From: Sphingomonas sp. Leaf357
Lineage (GTDB): Bacteria > Pseudomonadota > Alphaproteobacteria > Sphingomonadales > Sphingomonadaceae
NCBI RefSeq assembly: GCF_001423845.1
Contig: NZ_LMPM01000001.1
Span: 2,127,398-2,191,397 of the forward strand
DNA length: 64,000 bases
Direction: 5' to 3'
The notes beneath the pieces are model-generated. The model saw only the letters and a list, made by a program, of their open reading frames with translations. It was not told the DNA's origin and did no database searches. The position numbers and the translations under genes were made by a program. This document shows positions 51,598-61,436 of the stretch, one piece after another (positions within the stretch are counted from its first letter, which is position 1; every line of letters starts with the position of its first letter).

Positions 51598-52845
51598 CTA
51601 GGTCAGCGCGCTGTAGATCAACGTCTTCAACTCGCGGCGGATGGGGTAGGTGGAACTGGGCGACATCTGCGTCATGAACACCATCGTCAGGCGTTCGACC
51701 GGATCGACGAAGAAGGCGGTCGAGAACATGCCGCCCCAATAATATTCGCCGACCGAGCCGGGGATCATCGACCGCGCGACGTCGATGTTGACGGCGAAGC
51801 CCAGGCCGAAGCCGGTGCCGGCATTGGCCGCTTCGCTGAACAGCGATTTGGACATTCTGGAGAGGTCCGATCCGCCGGGGAGATGGTTCATCGTCATCAG
51901 GTCGATCGTCTTGCGCCCGACCAGGCGCGCGCCGTCCAGCTCTCCGCCGTTCAGCAGCATCGTGTTGAACCTGTGATAATCGAGCGCCGACGATACGAGA
52001 CCGCCGCCACCCGAGACGAGCTTGGGCATATTGGCCCACAGGCTCTCCGCGCCGCGATCGTACATCACCCGGCCCCCCTTGGAACCATTGGCGCCGGGCA
52101 CGAAGGCGTAGCAATCGGTCAGCCGATCGATCTTGTCGGCGGGGACGGCGAAGAAGGTGTCGTGCATCTTGAGCGGTGCGAAGATGCGGGTGGCGAAGAA
52201 GTCCGCCAGCGGCAGGCCCGACACGCGCTGCACGACCGCGCCCAGCACATCGGTGGAGACGGAATAATTCCACGACGTGCCGGGCGAGAATTCGAGCGGC
52301 AGCCTGGCAAGCGCGCCGACGAAACCATCGAGATCGTGGTTGCCGTGCCAATTGTCGATCTTGCCGGCGCGGTAGGCGGCATCGACGTTGGAGCGATACT
52401 GGAAGCCGTAGGTCAGGCCCGACGTGTGGCGCAGCAGATCGACCATGCGCATCGGCTCGGCGGTGGGAAGCGTGCCGAAGGGCACGTCGCCGCCGCCGCC
52501 GTTGAACACCCCGATGTCCTTGAATTCGGGCAGCACATGGTGGACCGGCGTGTCGATCGCGACCTTGCCTTCCTCGACCAGCATCATGAACGCGATCGAG
52601 GTGATCGGCTTGGTCATGCTGGCGACGCGGAACAGCGAACCTTCGTCGACCGGTTTGCCGCCCTCTCGTGCCGGGCCCTGGCTGCCGAAATGGACGATCT
52701 CGCCGTCGCGGGCGAGCAGGATCTGGGTGTTCGCGAGCTTGCCGGAATCGATATAGCGTTCCTTCAGCAACGCATCGATGCGGGCCAGGCGGCTACCGTC
52801 GAAACCCAGCTTGTCCGGCTTTGCGATTTTCATGCGGTCGCCCAT
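51598..52845 (-). CDS. Serine hydrolase of the beta-lactamase (class C/esterase) family
   Basis: A 415-residue hydrolase with the nucleophile motif SMTK (Ser76, Lys79) and the second catalytic element YSV (Tyr194), typical of EstB-like esterases and related class C beta-lactamase-fold enzymes. No signal peptide is visible, so it is probably cytoplasmic. Starts at 52845 or 52833 are both possible; neither has a well-spaced Shine-Dalgarno. Within an acyl-CoA cluster, an esterase or lactonase that frees a (hydroxy)acid before CoA activation is plausible (inference). Divergent from the acyl-CoA ligase. Confidence 0.87.
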   Translation of the reverse strand: MGDRMKIAKPDKLGFDGSRLARIDALLKERYIDSGKLANTQILLARDGEIVHFGSQGPAREGGKPVDEGSLFRVASMTKPITSIAFMMLVEEGKVAIDTPVHHVLPEFKDIGVFNGGGGDVPFGTLPTAEPMRMVDLLRHTSGLTYGFQYRSNVDAAYRAGKIDNWHGNHDLDGFVGALARLPLEFSPGTSWNYSVSTDVLGAVVQRVSGLPLADFFATRIFAPLKMHDTFFAVPADKIDRLTDCYAFVPGANGSKGGRVMYDRGAESLWANMPKLVSGGGGLVSSALDYHRFNTMLLNGGELDGARLVGRKTIDLMTMNHLPGGSDLSRMSKSLFSEAANAGTGFGLGFAVNIDVARSMIPGSVGEYYWGGMFSTAFFVDPVERLTMVFMTQMSPSSTYPIRRELKTLIYSALT

Positions 52846-52989
52846 ACCTCTAATTCGAAACCGGCAACGAACCGGCGCGCATCCTACTGCCTTCAGCCCT
52901 ATTGCCTTGAGTGCGGCGTGAATCAACACTAAACGGGCGCAAAGCGGCAGATAAGCCAAACCCGAAGTTCAGATTTGGAGAGATGTGCC

Positions 52990-54753
52990 TTGCAGACCGA
53001 ATCCCCGACCGCCCTCTCGCTCGCCCTCGATCCGTCCTGGCCAGCGGTCACCCTATCGCAGGCGCAGGAGATGCTGACCGTGGCCGGCGGCAAGTTCGAG
53101 ATCGAGACGATCGCAATTCGCGGCGTGCCGACGCGCGTGTGGAAGAACGCGCCGCCGAACCTGTCCTGGCTGATCCAGGCCGCGCGCGCCTACGGCCAGA
53201 ACGTGTTCACCGTGTATGAGGACGAGCGCGTCACGTTCGAAGCGAATTACCGCGCGGTGGCGACGCTGGCGGCGAAAATGCTGGGCATGGGGATCGGGCG
53301 CGGCGACCGCGTCGCCATCGCGATGCGCAACCTGCCGGAATGGCCGGTGATCTTCTTCGCGGCCGCGAGCATCGGCGCGATCGTCGTGCCGTTGAATGCG
53401 TGGTGGACGGCGGGCGAACTTGAATATGGCATCGACGATTCAGGTGCGCGGCTGCTGTTCGTCGATGACGAACGGCATCAGCGGCTGGTCGAGGCCGGGC
53501 TGGCCCTGCCGGCGGTGGAGCAGGTGATCGTGTCGCGTGCGTCGGGGGCGCTGGACGGGCGGGCATCGCGGCTGGAGGATCTGATAGGCACGCCGCACGA
53601 TTACGCCGCGTTGCCGGATATTGATTTCCCGCAAATCGAGATCGCGCCGGACGACGATGCGACGATCTTCTATACCAGCGGGACGACCGGGCATCCGAAG
53701 GGCGCGCTGGGCACGCATCGCAATCTGATGACCAACATCCTGTCGGGCGGCTATGCCGGCGCGCGGTCCTCGCTGCGGCGGGGCGAGGCGATCCCCGAGC
53801 CGACGCCGCGCACGATGCTGACGGTAATTCCCTTGTTCCATGTCACGGCGTGCAGCGCGAGCCTGATGGGCGTGATCGCCACCGGATCCAAGATGATCTT
53901 CATGCGCAAATGGGACGTCGTGCGCGCGATGGAGATCATCGAGCGCGAAAAGGTGAACATCACCGGCGGCGTGCCGACGATCGCCTGGCAGCTGATCGAG
54001 CATCCCGACCGGCACAAATACGATCTCTCCTCGATCGAGGCGATCGCTTACGGGGGCGCGCCGTCCGCACCCGAGCTGGTGCGGCGCATCCATGAGGAAT
54101 TCGGCGCGCTGCCCGGTAATGGCTGGGGCATGACCGAGACGATGGCGACGGTGACGAGCCATGCGGCCGAGGATTACCTCAACCGCCCGACCAGCGCCGG
54201 GCCACCGGTGGCGGTCGCCGACCTGAAGATCATGGCCGACGACGGCACGACCGAACTGGCGACCGGCGAGGTCGGCGAACTCTGGGCGCGCGGGCCGATG
54301 ATCGTGAAGGGCTATTGGAACAAGCCCGAGGCGAGCGCGGAGACGTTCGTCGACGGGTGGGTGCGCACCGGCGATCTCGCGCGGCTGGACGAGGAGGGAT
54401 TCCTCTACGTCGTGGACCGGGCGAAGGACATGATCATCCGCGGCGGCGAGAACATCTATTCGAGCGAGGTGGAGAACGTGCTGTACGAACACCCCGCCGT
54501 CACCGACTGCGCGCTGATCGGTATCCCGCACCGCACTTTGGGCGAGGAGCCGGCGGCGGTCGTGCATCTGGCGCCGGGCATGGAGGCGAGCGAGGCGGAA
54601 CTGCAGGCGTGGGTGAAGGCGCGGCTCGCGGTGTTCAAGACGCCGGTGGCGATCCGCTTCGTGCACGAGACGTTGCCGAGGAATGCGAACGGCAAGATCC
54701 TGAAGAAGGATCTGAAGGTGTTGTTCGAGGACCGGGTGGGCGTGGCGGCGTGA
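52990..54753 (+). CDS. AMP-forming acyl-CoA ligase (class I adenylate-forming)
   Basis: A 587-residue ligase activating a carboxylic acid to its CoA thioester through an acyl-adenylate. The P-loop YTSGTTGHPK is at 228-237, with GWGMTET, the DGWVRTGDLARLDEEGFLY block and the late NGKILKKDLK lysine. I start at a TTG at 52990 because GGAGAG lies 7 bases before it; the in-frame frame opens slightly earlier, and no in-frame ATG is nearby. It is the only ligase in the acyl-CoA region and is transcribed away from the serine hydrolase, so it likely supplies the pathway. Confidence 0.88.
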   Translation: MQTESPTALSLALDPSWPAVTLSQAQEMLTVAGGKFEIETIAIRGVPTRVWKNAPPNLSWLIQAARAYGQNVFTVYEDERVTFEANYRAVATLAAKMLGMGIGRGDRVAIAMRNLPEWPVIFFAAASIGAIVVPLNAWWTAGELEYGIDDSGARLLFVDDERHQRLVEAGLALPAVEQVIVSRASGALDGRASRLEDLIGTPHDYAALPDIDFPQIEIAPDDDATIFYTSGTTGHPKGALGTHRNLMTNILSGGYAGARSSLRRGEAIPEPTPRTMLTVIPLFHVTACSASLMGVIATGSKMIFMRKWDVVRAMEIIEREKVNITGGVPTIAWQLIEHPDRHKYDLSSIEAIAYGGAPSAPELVRRIHEEFGALPGNGWGMTETMATVTSHAAEDYLNRPTSAGPPVAVADLKIMADDGTTELATGEVGELWARGPMIVKGYWNKPEASAETFVDGWVRTGDLARLDEEGFLYVVDRAKDMIIRGGENIYSSEVENVLYEHPAVTDCALIGIPHRTLGEEPAAVVHLAPGMEASEAELQAWVKARLAVFKTPVAIRFVHETLPRNANGKILKKDLKVLFEDRVGVAA

Positions 54754-54838
54754 CGGTCTTGCCGGCTGAAGCGGCCGATGCGTCCGTCATCTGAGCATCT
54801 TCGGGCATCGCCCTAAGTCCGAAAGTGGCTTGGCCCCC

Positions 54839-56329
54839 TTATCGGGATGCGGCCAGTGCGACGACGCTCTTCACCGCTCGCTCCCAACCATCGAGGCGAT
54901 CCTGTCGGACATCGGCGCTCATCGCCGGCCTGAACGTCTCCACCTTGGCGCGCAGCACGCTCGCGGCCGCCAGATCCTTGAACAGGCCGCAGCCGATGCC
55001 GGCCAGCATCGCCGCGCCCAAGGCGGTGGTTTCGGCGAATTCGGGGCGTTCGACGTCCACGTCGAGGATGTCCGCCATGTCCTGCGCCATCCAGTCATTG
55101 GAGACCATGCCGCCGTCGATGCGGACGCATTTCCAGTCGATGCCGTCGGCGGCGAAGGCGGTCTTCAGGTCATGCGCCTGATGCGCCATCGCCTCCAAAG
55201 CGGCGCGGACGATATGAGCCCTGGCCGTAGAGAAACTGAGGCCGGAGATCGTGCCGCGGGCCTCCGGCTCCCACCACGGCGCGCCGAGGCCGGATAGAGC
55301 GGGGACCAGATAGGTGCCGCCATTGTCGGGCACGCTGCGCGCGAGCGCCTCGGTCTCGGCGGCGTTGCCGATCAGGCCGAGCGAGTCGCGGAGCCATTTG
55401 ACCAGGCTGCCGGCGACGAACACCGAGCCCTCCAGCGCATAGGCGCGGCGGCCATCGATCTGCCATGCGATGGTCGAGAGCAGGCGGTTGCGCGAGGTCG
55501 GAGGGGTGGGGCCGGCCTGCGTCAGGACGAAGGCACCGGTGCCGAAAGTCGCCTTGGTCTCGCCGATCTCGAGGCAGGACTGGCCGATCGTCGCGGCCTG
55601 CTGGTCGCCGGCGATGCCGCAGATCGGGATCGCGGCGCCGAACAGGCTGGTCTCGCCGAATCGGCCGGCGCAATCGACGATTTCGGGCAGCGCCTTGCGC
55701 GGCGTGCCGAACAATTCGATCAGGCCGTCGTCCCAATGGCCGCTGCCGATCGCCATCAAGGCGGTGCGGCTGGCGTTGGTCGCGTCAGTGACATGGACGC
55801 CGCCGCGCTTTTCGGTGGCGGTCAGTTTCCAGATCAGCCACGATTCGATCGTGCCGACCGCGAGCCGATCGCCCGCCTCCTTCAGTTGCGGCCAGTTCTC
55901 CATCGCCCAGCCGATTTTGCTGCCGGAGAAATAGGGATCGAGCAGCAGGCCGGTCTTGGCCTGCACGGCGGGCTCGTTGCCGGCCTCCTTCAATTCCCGA
56001 CAGCGCGCTGCGGTACGGCGGTCCTGCCAGACGATCGCGGGGGCGAGCGGTTCGCCCGTATCGCGGTCCCAGAACACGATCGTCTCGCGCTGGTTGGTGA
56101 TACCGATCGCGGCGATGCGGTCCGCGCCGCCGGCCTTTTCGATCACCTTGCGGGTGACGGCGAGCGTCTTGTCCCAGATTTCGGCGGCGTCGTGTTCGAC
56201 CCGGCCCGGTTCGGGATAATGCTGCGTGAGTTCCTCGGACTGGACGGCGGTGCAGGTGCCGTCGGGCTGGAACAGCATGGCACGGGTCGATGTGGTGCCT
56301 TCGTCGATGACCAAGATGAGTTTGCTCAT
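54839..56329 (-). CDS. glpK: Glycerol kinase
   Basis: FGGY-family kinase of 496 residues converting glycerol to glycerol 3-phosphate. N-terminus LILVIDEGTTSTRAML, substrate region WQDRRTAARC, GIAGDQQAA, and RIDGGMVSNDWMAQ near the end all fit GlpK. Start ATG at 56329; the upstream in-frame ATG at 56338 adds three residues. It stands alone: neither glpF nor glpD is in the window, and the neighbours are an acyl-CoA ligase and a permease on the other strand. Confidence 0.94.
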   Translation of the reverse strand: MSKLILVIDEGTTSTRAMLFQPDGTCTAVQSEELTQHYPEPGRVEHDAAEIWDKTLAVTRKVIEKAGGADRIAAIGITNQRETIVFWDRDTGEPLAPAIVWQDRRTAARCRELKEAGNEPAVQAKTGLLLDPYFSGSKIGWAMENWPQLKEAGDRLAVGTIESWLIWKLTATEKRGGVHVTDATNASRTALMAIGSGHWDDGLIELFGTPRKALPEIVDCAGRFGETSLFGAAIPICGIAGDQQAATIGQSCLEIGETKATFGTGAFVLTQAGPTPPTSRNRLLSTIAWQIDGRRAYALEGSVFVAGSLVKWLRDSLGLIGNAAETEALARSVPDNGGTYLVPALSGLGAPWWEPEARGTISGLSFSTARAHIVRAALEAMAHQAHDLKTAFAADGIDWKCVRIDGGMVSNDWMAQDMADILDVDVERPEFAETTALGAAMLAGIGCGLFKDLAAASVLRAKVETFRPAMSADVRQDRLDGWERAVKSVVALAASR

Positions 56330-56398
56330 ACGCTTCACGCTAGCCGGGATTACAAGCCGGGGGAATGCCGCTAGGGTCGTGCGCGGAGAAGGTGAACG

Positions 56399-57646
56399 AT
56401 GACCCCGGTAAGCGACGATACGACGCCCCCCTTGCCGCCCGCCGTGCCCACGTCGGGGGCGTTCGGCCTGCCGCTTGCCGGCGGCCCGGACGGACGAGAC
56501 GATGGCGGGGAGGATGCGCGGATCGCGCAGCGGCGCGACCGGCTGCTTGCCGCGCTGACGCTGATCTCGGGGATCGGCCTCGCGCTCGCGACACCGTTCG
56601 CGCTGAAGGCGGGGGCGGAATTCTTCCTGCCGACGACGACCGCGCTGGTGATCGCGATCGCGCTGATCCCCTTGCTCGAATGGCTGGAGCGCAGGCGCGT
56701 GCCGTCGCCGCTGGCGGCCTTGTTCTGCGTGCTGATGTTCCTGATCGTCGCGAACATCGCGCTGGCGGCGATCGTCGTGCCGGCGACGGAATTCTTCCGC
56801 CTGCTGCCCACGCGCATCGATCGCATCCAGAGCAACCTGGCGCCGTTGCTCGATCTGTATTCGAGCCTCGAAAAATACGTGAACCGCACGCTGCGCCAGA
56901 TCGCCTCCACGCCGATCAAGCCCGCGCCGACCGCCGGTGTCGCGCCGCCGAGCTCGATCCTGGAACTCGCCGCGACGTCCGCGCCGGCGGTGCTGATCCA
57001 GTTGTTCTTCGGCATCCTGACCGCGTATTTCTTCCTCGCCGGGTGGACGCGGATGCGCAAGCGCACGATCACCAGCCGGACCAGCTTCGGCGGGGCGATG
57101 GCGACGGCGCGGGTGATCCAGGACGTGGTCGACGACGTGTCGTCCTATCTGGGCACGATCACCGCGATCAACATCGCACTGGGGCTGTGCATCGCGGGGG
57201 CACTGTACGCGCTGGGCATGCCGTTTCCATTGATGTGGGGCGGCATCGTCGTGCTGCTGAACTATGTGCCGTATTTCGGGCCGGTGGTGGCGGCGCTGCT
57301 GCTGGCGGTGGGCGGGCTGATGACCTTCTCGGACATCTGGGTCGCGCTGGCACCGCCGGCGATCATGTACGGGCTACACCTGATCGAGGCGAACGTGGTG
57401 ACGCCGCTGATCGTCGGGCACCGGCTGACGATCAATCCGATCATGATCCTCATCTCGATCAGCTTCTGGGGCTGGGTGTGGGGCACGACGGGGGCGCTGC
57501 TCGCGGTGCCGCTGCTGATCATCCTGCAGACCGTGATCGGCGCGGCGGGCAAGCCGGATATCGCCGGCTTCCTGTTCGAACACGGCACGCTGACGCAGCA
57601 GAGAAAGCGGCGTGGGCGGGAGATCGATCCGAGCGTCGACGTCTGA
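56399..57646 (+). CDS. AI-2E family membrane transporter (PF01594 type)
   Basis: A 415-residue inner-membrane protein with about eight transmembrane segments: two near 45-100, one near 105-130, a loop with amphipathic helices, then a C-terminal set including IQLFFGILTAYFFLAGW and VLLNYVPYFGPVVAALLLA. The PYFGP and NPIMILIS motifs are the family signature. Members include the reported AI-2 exporter TqsA and Na+/H+ antiporter-like proteins, so the substrate is not known. The N-terminal ~40 residues are an Asp/Gly-rich cytoplasmic tail. GGAGAAGG precedes the ATG. Confidence 0.85.
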   Translation: MTPVSDDTTPPLPPAVPTSGAFGLPLAGGPDGRDDGGEDARIAQRRDRLLAALTLISGIGLALATPFALKAGAEFFLPTTTALVIAIALIPLLEWLERRRVPSPLAALFCVLMFLIVANIALAAIVVPATEFFRLLPTRIDRIQSNLAPLLDLYSSLEKYVNRTLRQIASTPIKPAPTAGVAPPSSILELAATSAPAVLIQLFFGILTAYFFLAGWTRMRKRTITSRTSFGGAMATARVIQDVVDDVSSYLGTITAINIALGLCIAGALYALGMPFPLMWGGIVVLLNYVPYFGPVVAALLLAVGGLMTFSDIWVALAPPAIMYGLHLIEANVVTPLIVGHRLTINPIMILISISFWGWVWGTTGALLAVPLLIILQTVIGAAGKPDIAGFLFEHGTLTQQRKRRGREIDPSVDV

Positions 57647-57728
57647 GAATATTTGTGCGCGGGGTGGGCAGAAACCGCGTTGACAGGGTGCTCGCCCACG
57701 CATAGTGAGCCGCCTCCACGCTTTACAA

Positions 57729-57805
<77 letters not shown>

Positions 57806-57850
57806 TTGCCCTGTAGGGGCATGGTTGGAGGTGGTTTTCCACACGTAAGA

Positions 57851-57959
57851 CGTCATGCTGAACTTGTTTCAGCATCGAGGCGCGATCAGTGGATTTCAAA
57901 GACGGTGTCGGTTTGGCGGGTGACCGCGCATGGATCCTGAAACGAGTTCAGGATGACGG
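57851..57959. repeat. Inverted repeat, family F
   Basis: CGTCATGCTGAACTTGTTTC on the left and GAAACGAGTTCAGGATGACG on the right, downstream of tRNA-Asp and before the DUF2842 gene. One copy in this window; related in design to family B (GTCATcc...GGATGACG ends). Confidence 0.8.
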
Positions 57960-57976
57960 CATCTTTCTTGGCCGGC

Positions 57977-58189
57977 CTACCGCCAGCGCCCGGTTTCCAT
58001 CCATTGCAGCAGGCGGCGCATCGGCAGCACCCAGAGCCAGACGATGCCGGTGAAGACGTAGAATACGAGCTGAAGCAGCCAGTGCCATTCGGCGACGACG
58101 TTGGACAGGCTCGCGACCCCGATCACCCAGATCGCGATCAGCAACAGGATGAACAACATGCCTGCGGGTTTGCGCCAGCTTGGCGTCAT
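57977..58189 (-). CDS. DUF2842 family small membrane protein
   Basis: A 70-residue inner-membrane protein of an alphaproteobacterial family of unknown function. Two transmembrane segments are visible (LFILLLIAIWVIGVA and LVFYVFTGIVWLWVL), followed by the family ending LLQWMETGRWR. Its ATG overlaps the stop of the 5-FTHF cyclo-ligase gene by 4 bp, so it is coupled to it. Too little is known to propose a role. Confidence 0.86.
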   Translation of the reverse strand: MTPSWRKPAGMLFILLLIAIWVIGVASLSNVVAEWHWLLQLVFYVFTGIVWLWVLPMRRLLQWMETGRWR

Positions 58190-58725
58190 CGGGTAATCCA
58201 GTGCTGTTCGGTGGCGATGGCGTGCAGTGGCACGTCCCACGAGTCGGCGGGAAGCGAATCGACCTGCTGCATGCTCCAGGCGACGCCGATGCGCCAGGCC
58301 TGGGGGAATGCGACGAAAGCGCGGTCGTAATGGCCGGCGCCCTGGCCCAGGCGGTTGAGCGCTGCGTCGAAGGCGACGAGCGGGGTGAGGATGATGTCGG
58401 GCGCGCGCTCGCCGGCCGTCTCGGCCGGCTGGTGCAGGCCGAACGGGCCGGCGACCAGGGCGGCTTCGGTATCCCAGGCGAGGAAGCGCAACGGCGGCTT
58501 CGCACCGGCGACATGGGGCAGGACGATCTCGCATCCTGCTTCGACCGCGGCGCGAGCGAGGGGGGAAGGGTCCGCCTCGCCGCCCATCGGCACGTAGGAG
58601 GCGACCGTCAGGCCGTGTTCGAGGCGATCGAGAAAAGCTTGCGGCACGGCGATCTCGCGCCGAGTGCGCGAGACGAACAGGTCGCGATCGGTGCGCATTT
58701 TGGCGCGAATAGAATTTTTGTCCAA
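58186..58725 (-). CDS. 5-formyltetrahydrofolate cyclo-ligase
   Basis: A 179-residue folate enzyme that converts 5-formyl-THF to 5,10-methenyl-THF with ATP. The C-terminal nucleotide-binding motif is LGQGAGHYDRAF, a slight variant of the usual GxGGGYYDR, and the N-terminal RTRREIAVP basic patch and SYVPMGGEADPSPL fit the family. The start is TTG at 58725. It follows the predicted 6S RNA on the same strand: zapA, 6S RNA and this gene (fau/ygfA in E. coli) are a conserved neighbourhood in proteobacteria. Confidence 0.92.
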   Translation of the reverse strand: MDKNSIRAKMRTDRDLFVSRTRREIAVPQAFLDRLEHGLTVASYVPMGGEADPSPLARAAVEAGCEIVLPHVAGAKPPLRFLAWDTEAALVAGPFGLHQPAETAGERAPDIILTPLVAFDAALNRLGQGAGHYDRAFVAFPQAWRIGVAWSMQQVDSLPADSWDVPLHAIATEQHWITR

Positions 58726-58748
58726 TCCGGATCGCCCTCGCTACCGTT

Positions 58749-58854
58749 CGTCACCCCGGACTTGGTCCGGGGTCCACCGTGCCGCACTCGAAAAATTCGA
58801 GCCTCTATCGATGACCCTGCCGCCCGGTGGACCCCGGAACAAGTCCGGGGTGAC
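58749..58854. repeat. Inverted repeat, family B (copy 3)
   Basis: GTCACCCCGGACTTGGTCCG on the left and CCGGAACAAGTCCGGGGTGA on the right. It lies between the predicted 6S RNA and the cyclo-ligase gene, where it could separate the RNA from the downstream mRNA. Confidence 0.85.
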
Positions 58855-58924
58855 GGTTTCGCGGGTAAGGTGTCGGCCACAACATGGCCACGCCGATTTC
58901 CTACATAACCCGGCCGGATGGAGT

Positions 58925-59084
58925 GGCGGGACCACCGTGGCCGTTTGCCTGAATATCCTCTGACGCCAAAAGCATCAGGTGGGGATCATGTACGACAGAC
59001 CAGGATCTGCGCAGGGACAACCCCCTAGGAAGAAGAATCGCCTCAGGGATAATCGGTAAGGCTCGTACCGGGCAGTGCCCGCCG
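58925..59084 (-). ncRNA. ssrS: Predicted 6S RNA (SsrS)
   Basis: 6S RNA binds the housekeeping RNA polymerase holoenzyme and mimics an open promoter. Evidence is positional and structural: it sits between zapA and the 5-FTHF cyclo-ligase gene, the classic 6S location; a strong promoter (next entry) starts transcription near 59084; and ~160 nt can form a rod. On the RNA strand GGCGGG near the 5' end pairs with CCCGCC near the 3' end, and ATCCCTGAGGCG pairs imperfectly with CGTCAGAGGAT around a large internal region, capped by a CAGA/TCTG hairpin. Both ends are approximate. No covariance model was run. Confidence 0.72.
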
Positions 59085-59090
59085 TCCCGA

Positions 59091-59119
59091 TATATAGCGT
59101 GCGAGCGGTCAATTCTCAA
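59091..59119 (-). promoter_or_regulatory. Sigma-70-type promoter for the 6S RNA, inside the zapA 3' end
   Basis: On the minus strand TTGAGA and TATATA are separated by exactly 17 bases. The -35 lies within the last codons of zapA. Predicted start near 59084. The match to consensus is unusually good for this GC-rich genome, as expected for an abundant RNA. Confidence 0.7.
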
Positions 59120-59408
59120 GGCTCGCGGCGAGCGCTTCGAGCCGGTCGGCGAGGGATTCGAGCATTTCCACGCCTGGGACTTCCGGAGACCGATCGACCG
59201 GTCGGTTCTGGGCATCGTTCAAGGCATCGGCCAGCATGAGCGCCACGAACAGCATGGCCCGTTCGCCACCGACTCCGCCGGAGGCGCGCGTCGCGGCAGG
59301 CCAGCGCGCATCCAGCAGCGCACCGATGCGGAACAGCTGATCCTCCTCGCCATCGCGGCAGGCGACGATGTGGCGATGGCCGCCGATGGTGAGCGTGACG
59401 TCTGCCAT
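59109..59408 (-). CDS. zapA: Cell division protein ZapA
   Basis: A 99-residue FtsZ-ring-associated protein that cross-links FtsZ filaments. The N-terminus VTLTIGGHRHIVACRDGEED and the LFVALMLADALNDA segment are typical, and the C-terminal ~40 residues are a leucine-rich coiled coil (MLESLADRLEALAASLEN). I start it at the ATG at 59408; the upstream open frame overlaps a small neighbouring gene. It follows that gene by 13 bases and carries the 6S promoter in its 3' end. Confidence 0.9.
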   Translation of the reverse strand: MADVTLTIGGHRHIVACRDGEEDQLFRIGALLDARWPAATRASGGVGGERAMLFVALMLADALNDAQNRPVDRSPEVPGVEMLESLADRLEALAASLEN

Positions 59409-59421
59409 TATCGCGGTGCCA

Positions 59422-59598
59422 TCAGTCGGCGTTGCCGCGTGCGATGACATCGTCCAAGGCCATCACGGCGTCGGCCATGCGGGTGCGCAGGGCGGCGTGA
59501 CGCTGGGCAAGGGCTTCGCCGGCGCGCTCGCGCCTGGCGCTCGCCGCTTCGATCCGCGCGATGGCGGCGTGGATGCGGTCGATGGGAGGAACGGCCAT
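59422..59598 (-). CDS. Small coiled-coil protein upstream of zapA
   Basis: A 58-residue protein read from the minus strand, beginning MAVPPIDRIHAAIARIEAAS and ending DDVIARGNAD. It is one predicted helix with regular Ala/Ile/Leu spacing and many Arg/Glu, fitting a coiled coil. The tight 13-base gap to zapA suggests co-translation. Small coiled-coil proteins in front of zapA are common in alphaproteobacteria, but I do not recognise a named family. The Shine-Dalgarno is weak (GGAGAC is ~20 bases upstream), so the start is less certain. Confidence 0.65.
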   Translation of the reverse strand: MAVPPIDRIHAAIARIEAASARRERAGEALAQRHAALRTRMADAVMALDDVIARGNAD

Positions 59599-59847
59599 CG
59601 CGTGCAGATAGCACGGCTCGTCTCCGCGACAACATGGATTTGCCCTTCATGCGGTTGACGCGGCGAACAAGCCACCGCAAAGACCGCGCGAATTATCGAC
59701 GGCCGGGGGGCGTGTCGCCCGGCACCTGTGAAGGATTGCGCGCGCAAGCGGCGTCACCGACCTCGATCCCGACCCCCGCGAGTCGCGCGGCCGGATCGAT
59801 GCTGCGGCGGCGACGCGATGGATTTCGGCCCGCTTGGGCGTGGATAG

Positions 59848-60884
<1,037 letters not shown>

Positions 60885-60885
<1 letters not shown>

Positions 60886-61436
60886 TGGAACACGGCGTTA
60901 CCCCGGCGCAGGCCGGGGTCTCCCTGGGGCAGCCGGAACGCTCGCCGCAGGGAGACCCCGACCTCCGGGGTGACGGGCAGATCGGCACGCTCGCCGGAAT
61001 CGCCCGCCACGGTCGCCCCAAGGGCCCGATGGAAACGATCGATCATGTCGCCGTCACGATCGAAGGCGGCATCGCCGGCGACTTCCGCGGCGGCATGAAG
61101 GGCCGGGCGCACAAGCGACAGGTGTCGCTGATCGAACGCGGCGACTGGGATCTGGCGATGGCCGAGGTGGGGCATTCGATTCCGTGGCAGGAACGGCGCG
61201 CGAACCTGCTGGTCGACGGGTTGGACCTGCCGCAGACCAAGGGCGTGCGGCTGCGCATCGGTGAGGATGTGCTGTTGCAGGTGATGGTCGAGACCGATCC
61301 GTGCGAGCGGATGGAAAAACTGGCCGTGGGGCTGCGCGCGGCGCTGACGCCGGACTGGCGCGGCGGCGTGTGTACGATGGTGCTGGCCGGTGGCGAGATC
61401 CGCATCGGCGATAAGATCAGGGTGGAACAAGCATGA
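60885..61436 (+). CDS. MOSC domain protein with repeat-encoded N-terminal segment
   Basis: A 183-residue protein. From about residue 34 ([19 protein letters not shown]) it is a MOSC domain: [20 protein letters not shown], the VDGLDLPQ block and the conserved Cys in [12 protein letters not shown] domains handle molybdenum-cofactor or sulfur chemistry. Its ATG overlaps the gap stop by one base (TGATG). Residues ~5-30 (VTPAQAG to DLRGDG) are encoded by a family C inverted repeat, and no alternative start lies between repeat and domain, so the repeat appears to be translated. Placed between gap and pgk, a location I regard as unusual. Confidence 0.82.
60896..60975. repeat. Inverted repeat, family C (copy 4), inside the MOSC coding sequence
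   Basis: CGTTACCCCGGCGCAGGCCG on the left and CCCCGACCTCCGGGGTGACG on the right, with GGTCTCCCTG/CAGGGAGACC extending the stem. It starts 11 bases after the gap stop codon, within the in-frame 5' part of the MOSC gene. Confidence 0.85.

Noticed and set aside
51598..52845. Beta-lactamase (antibiotic resistance)
   Set aside because: SxxK and YxV fit the wider esterase family; there is no signal peptide and the gene lies in an acyl-CoA cluster.
58664..58963. Small plus-strand frames between cyclo-ligase and zapA
   Set aside because: They run through a family B repeat and the predicted 6S RNA and have no coding character.
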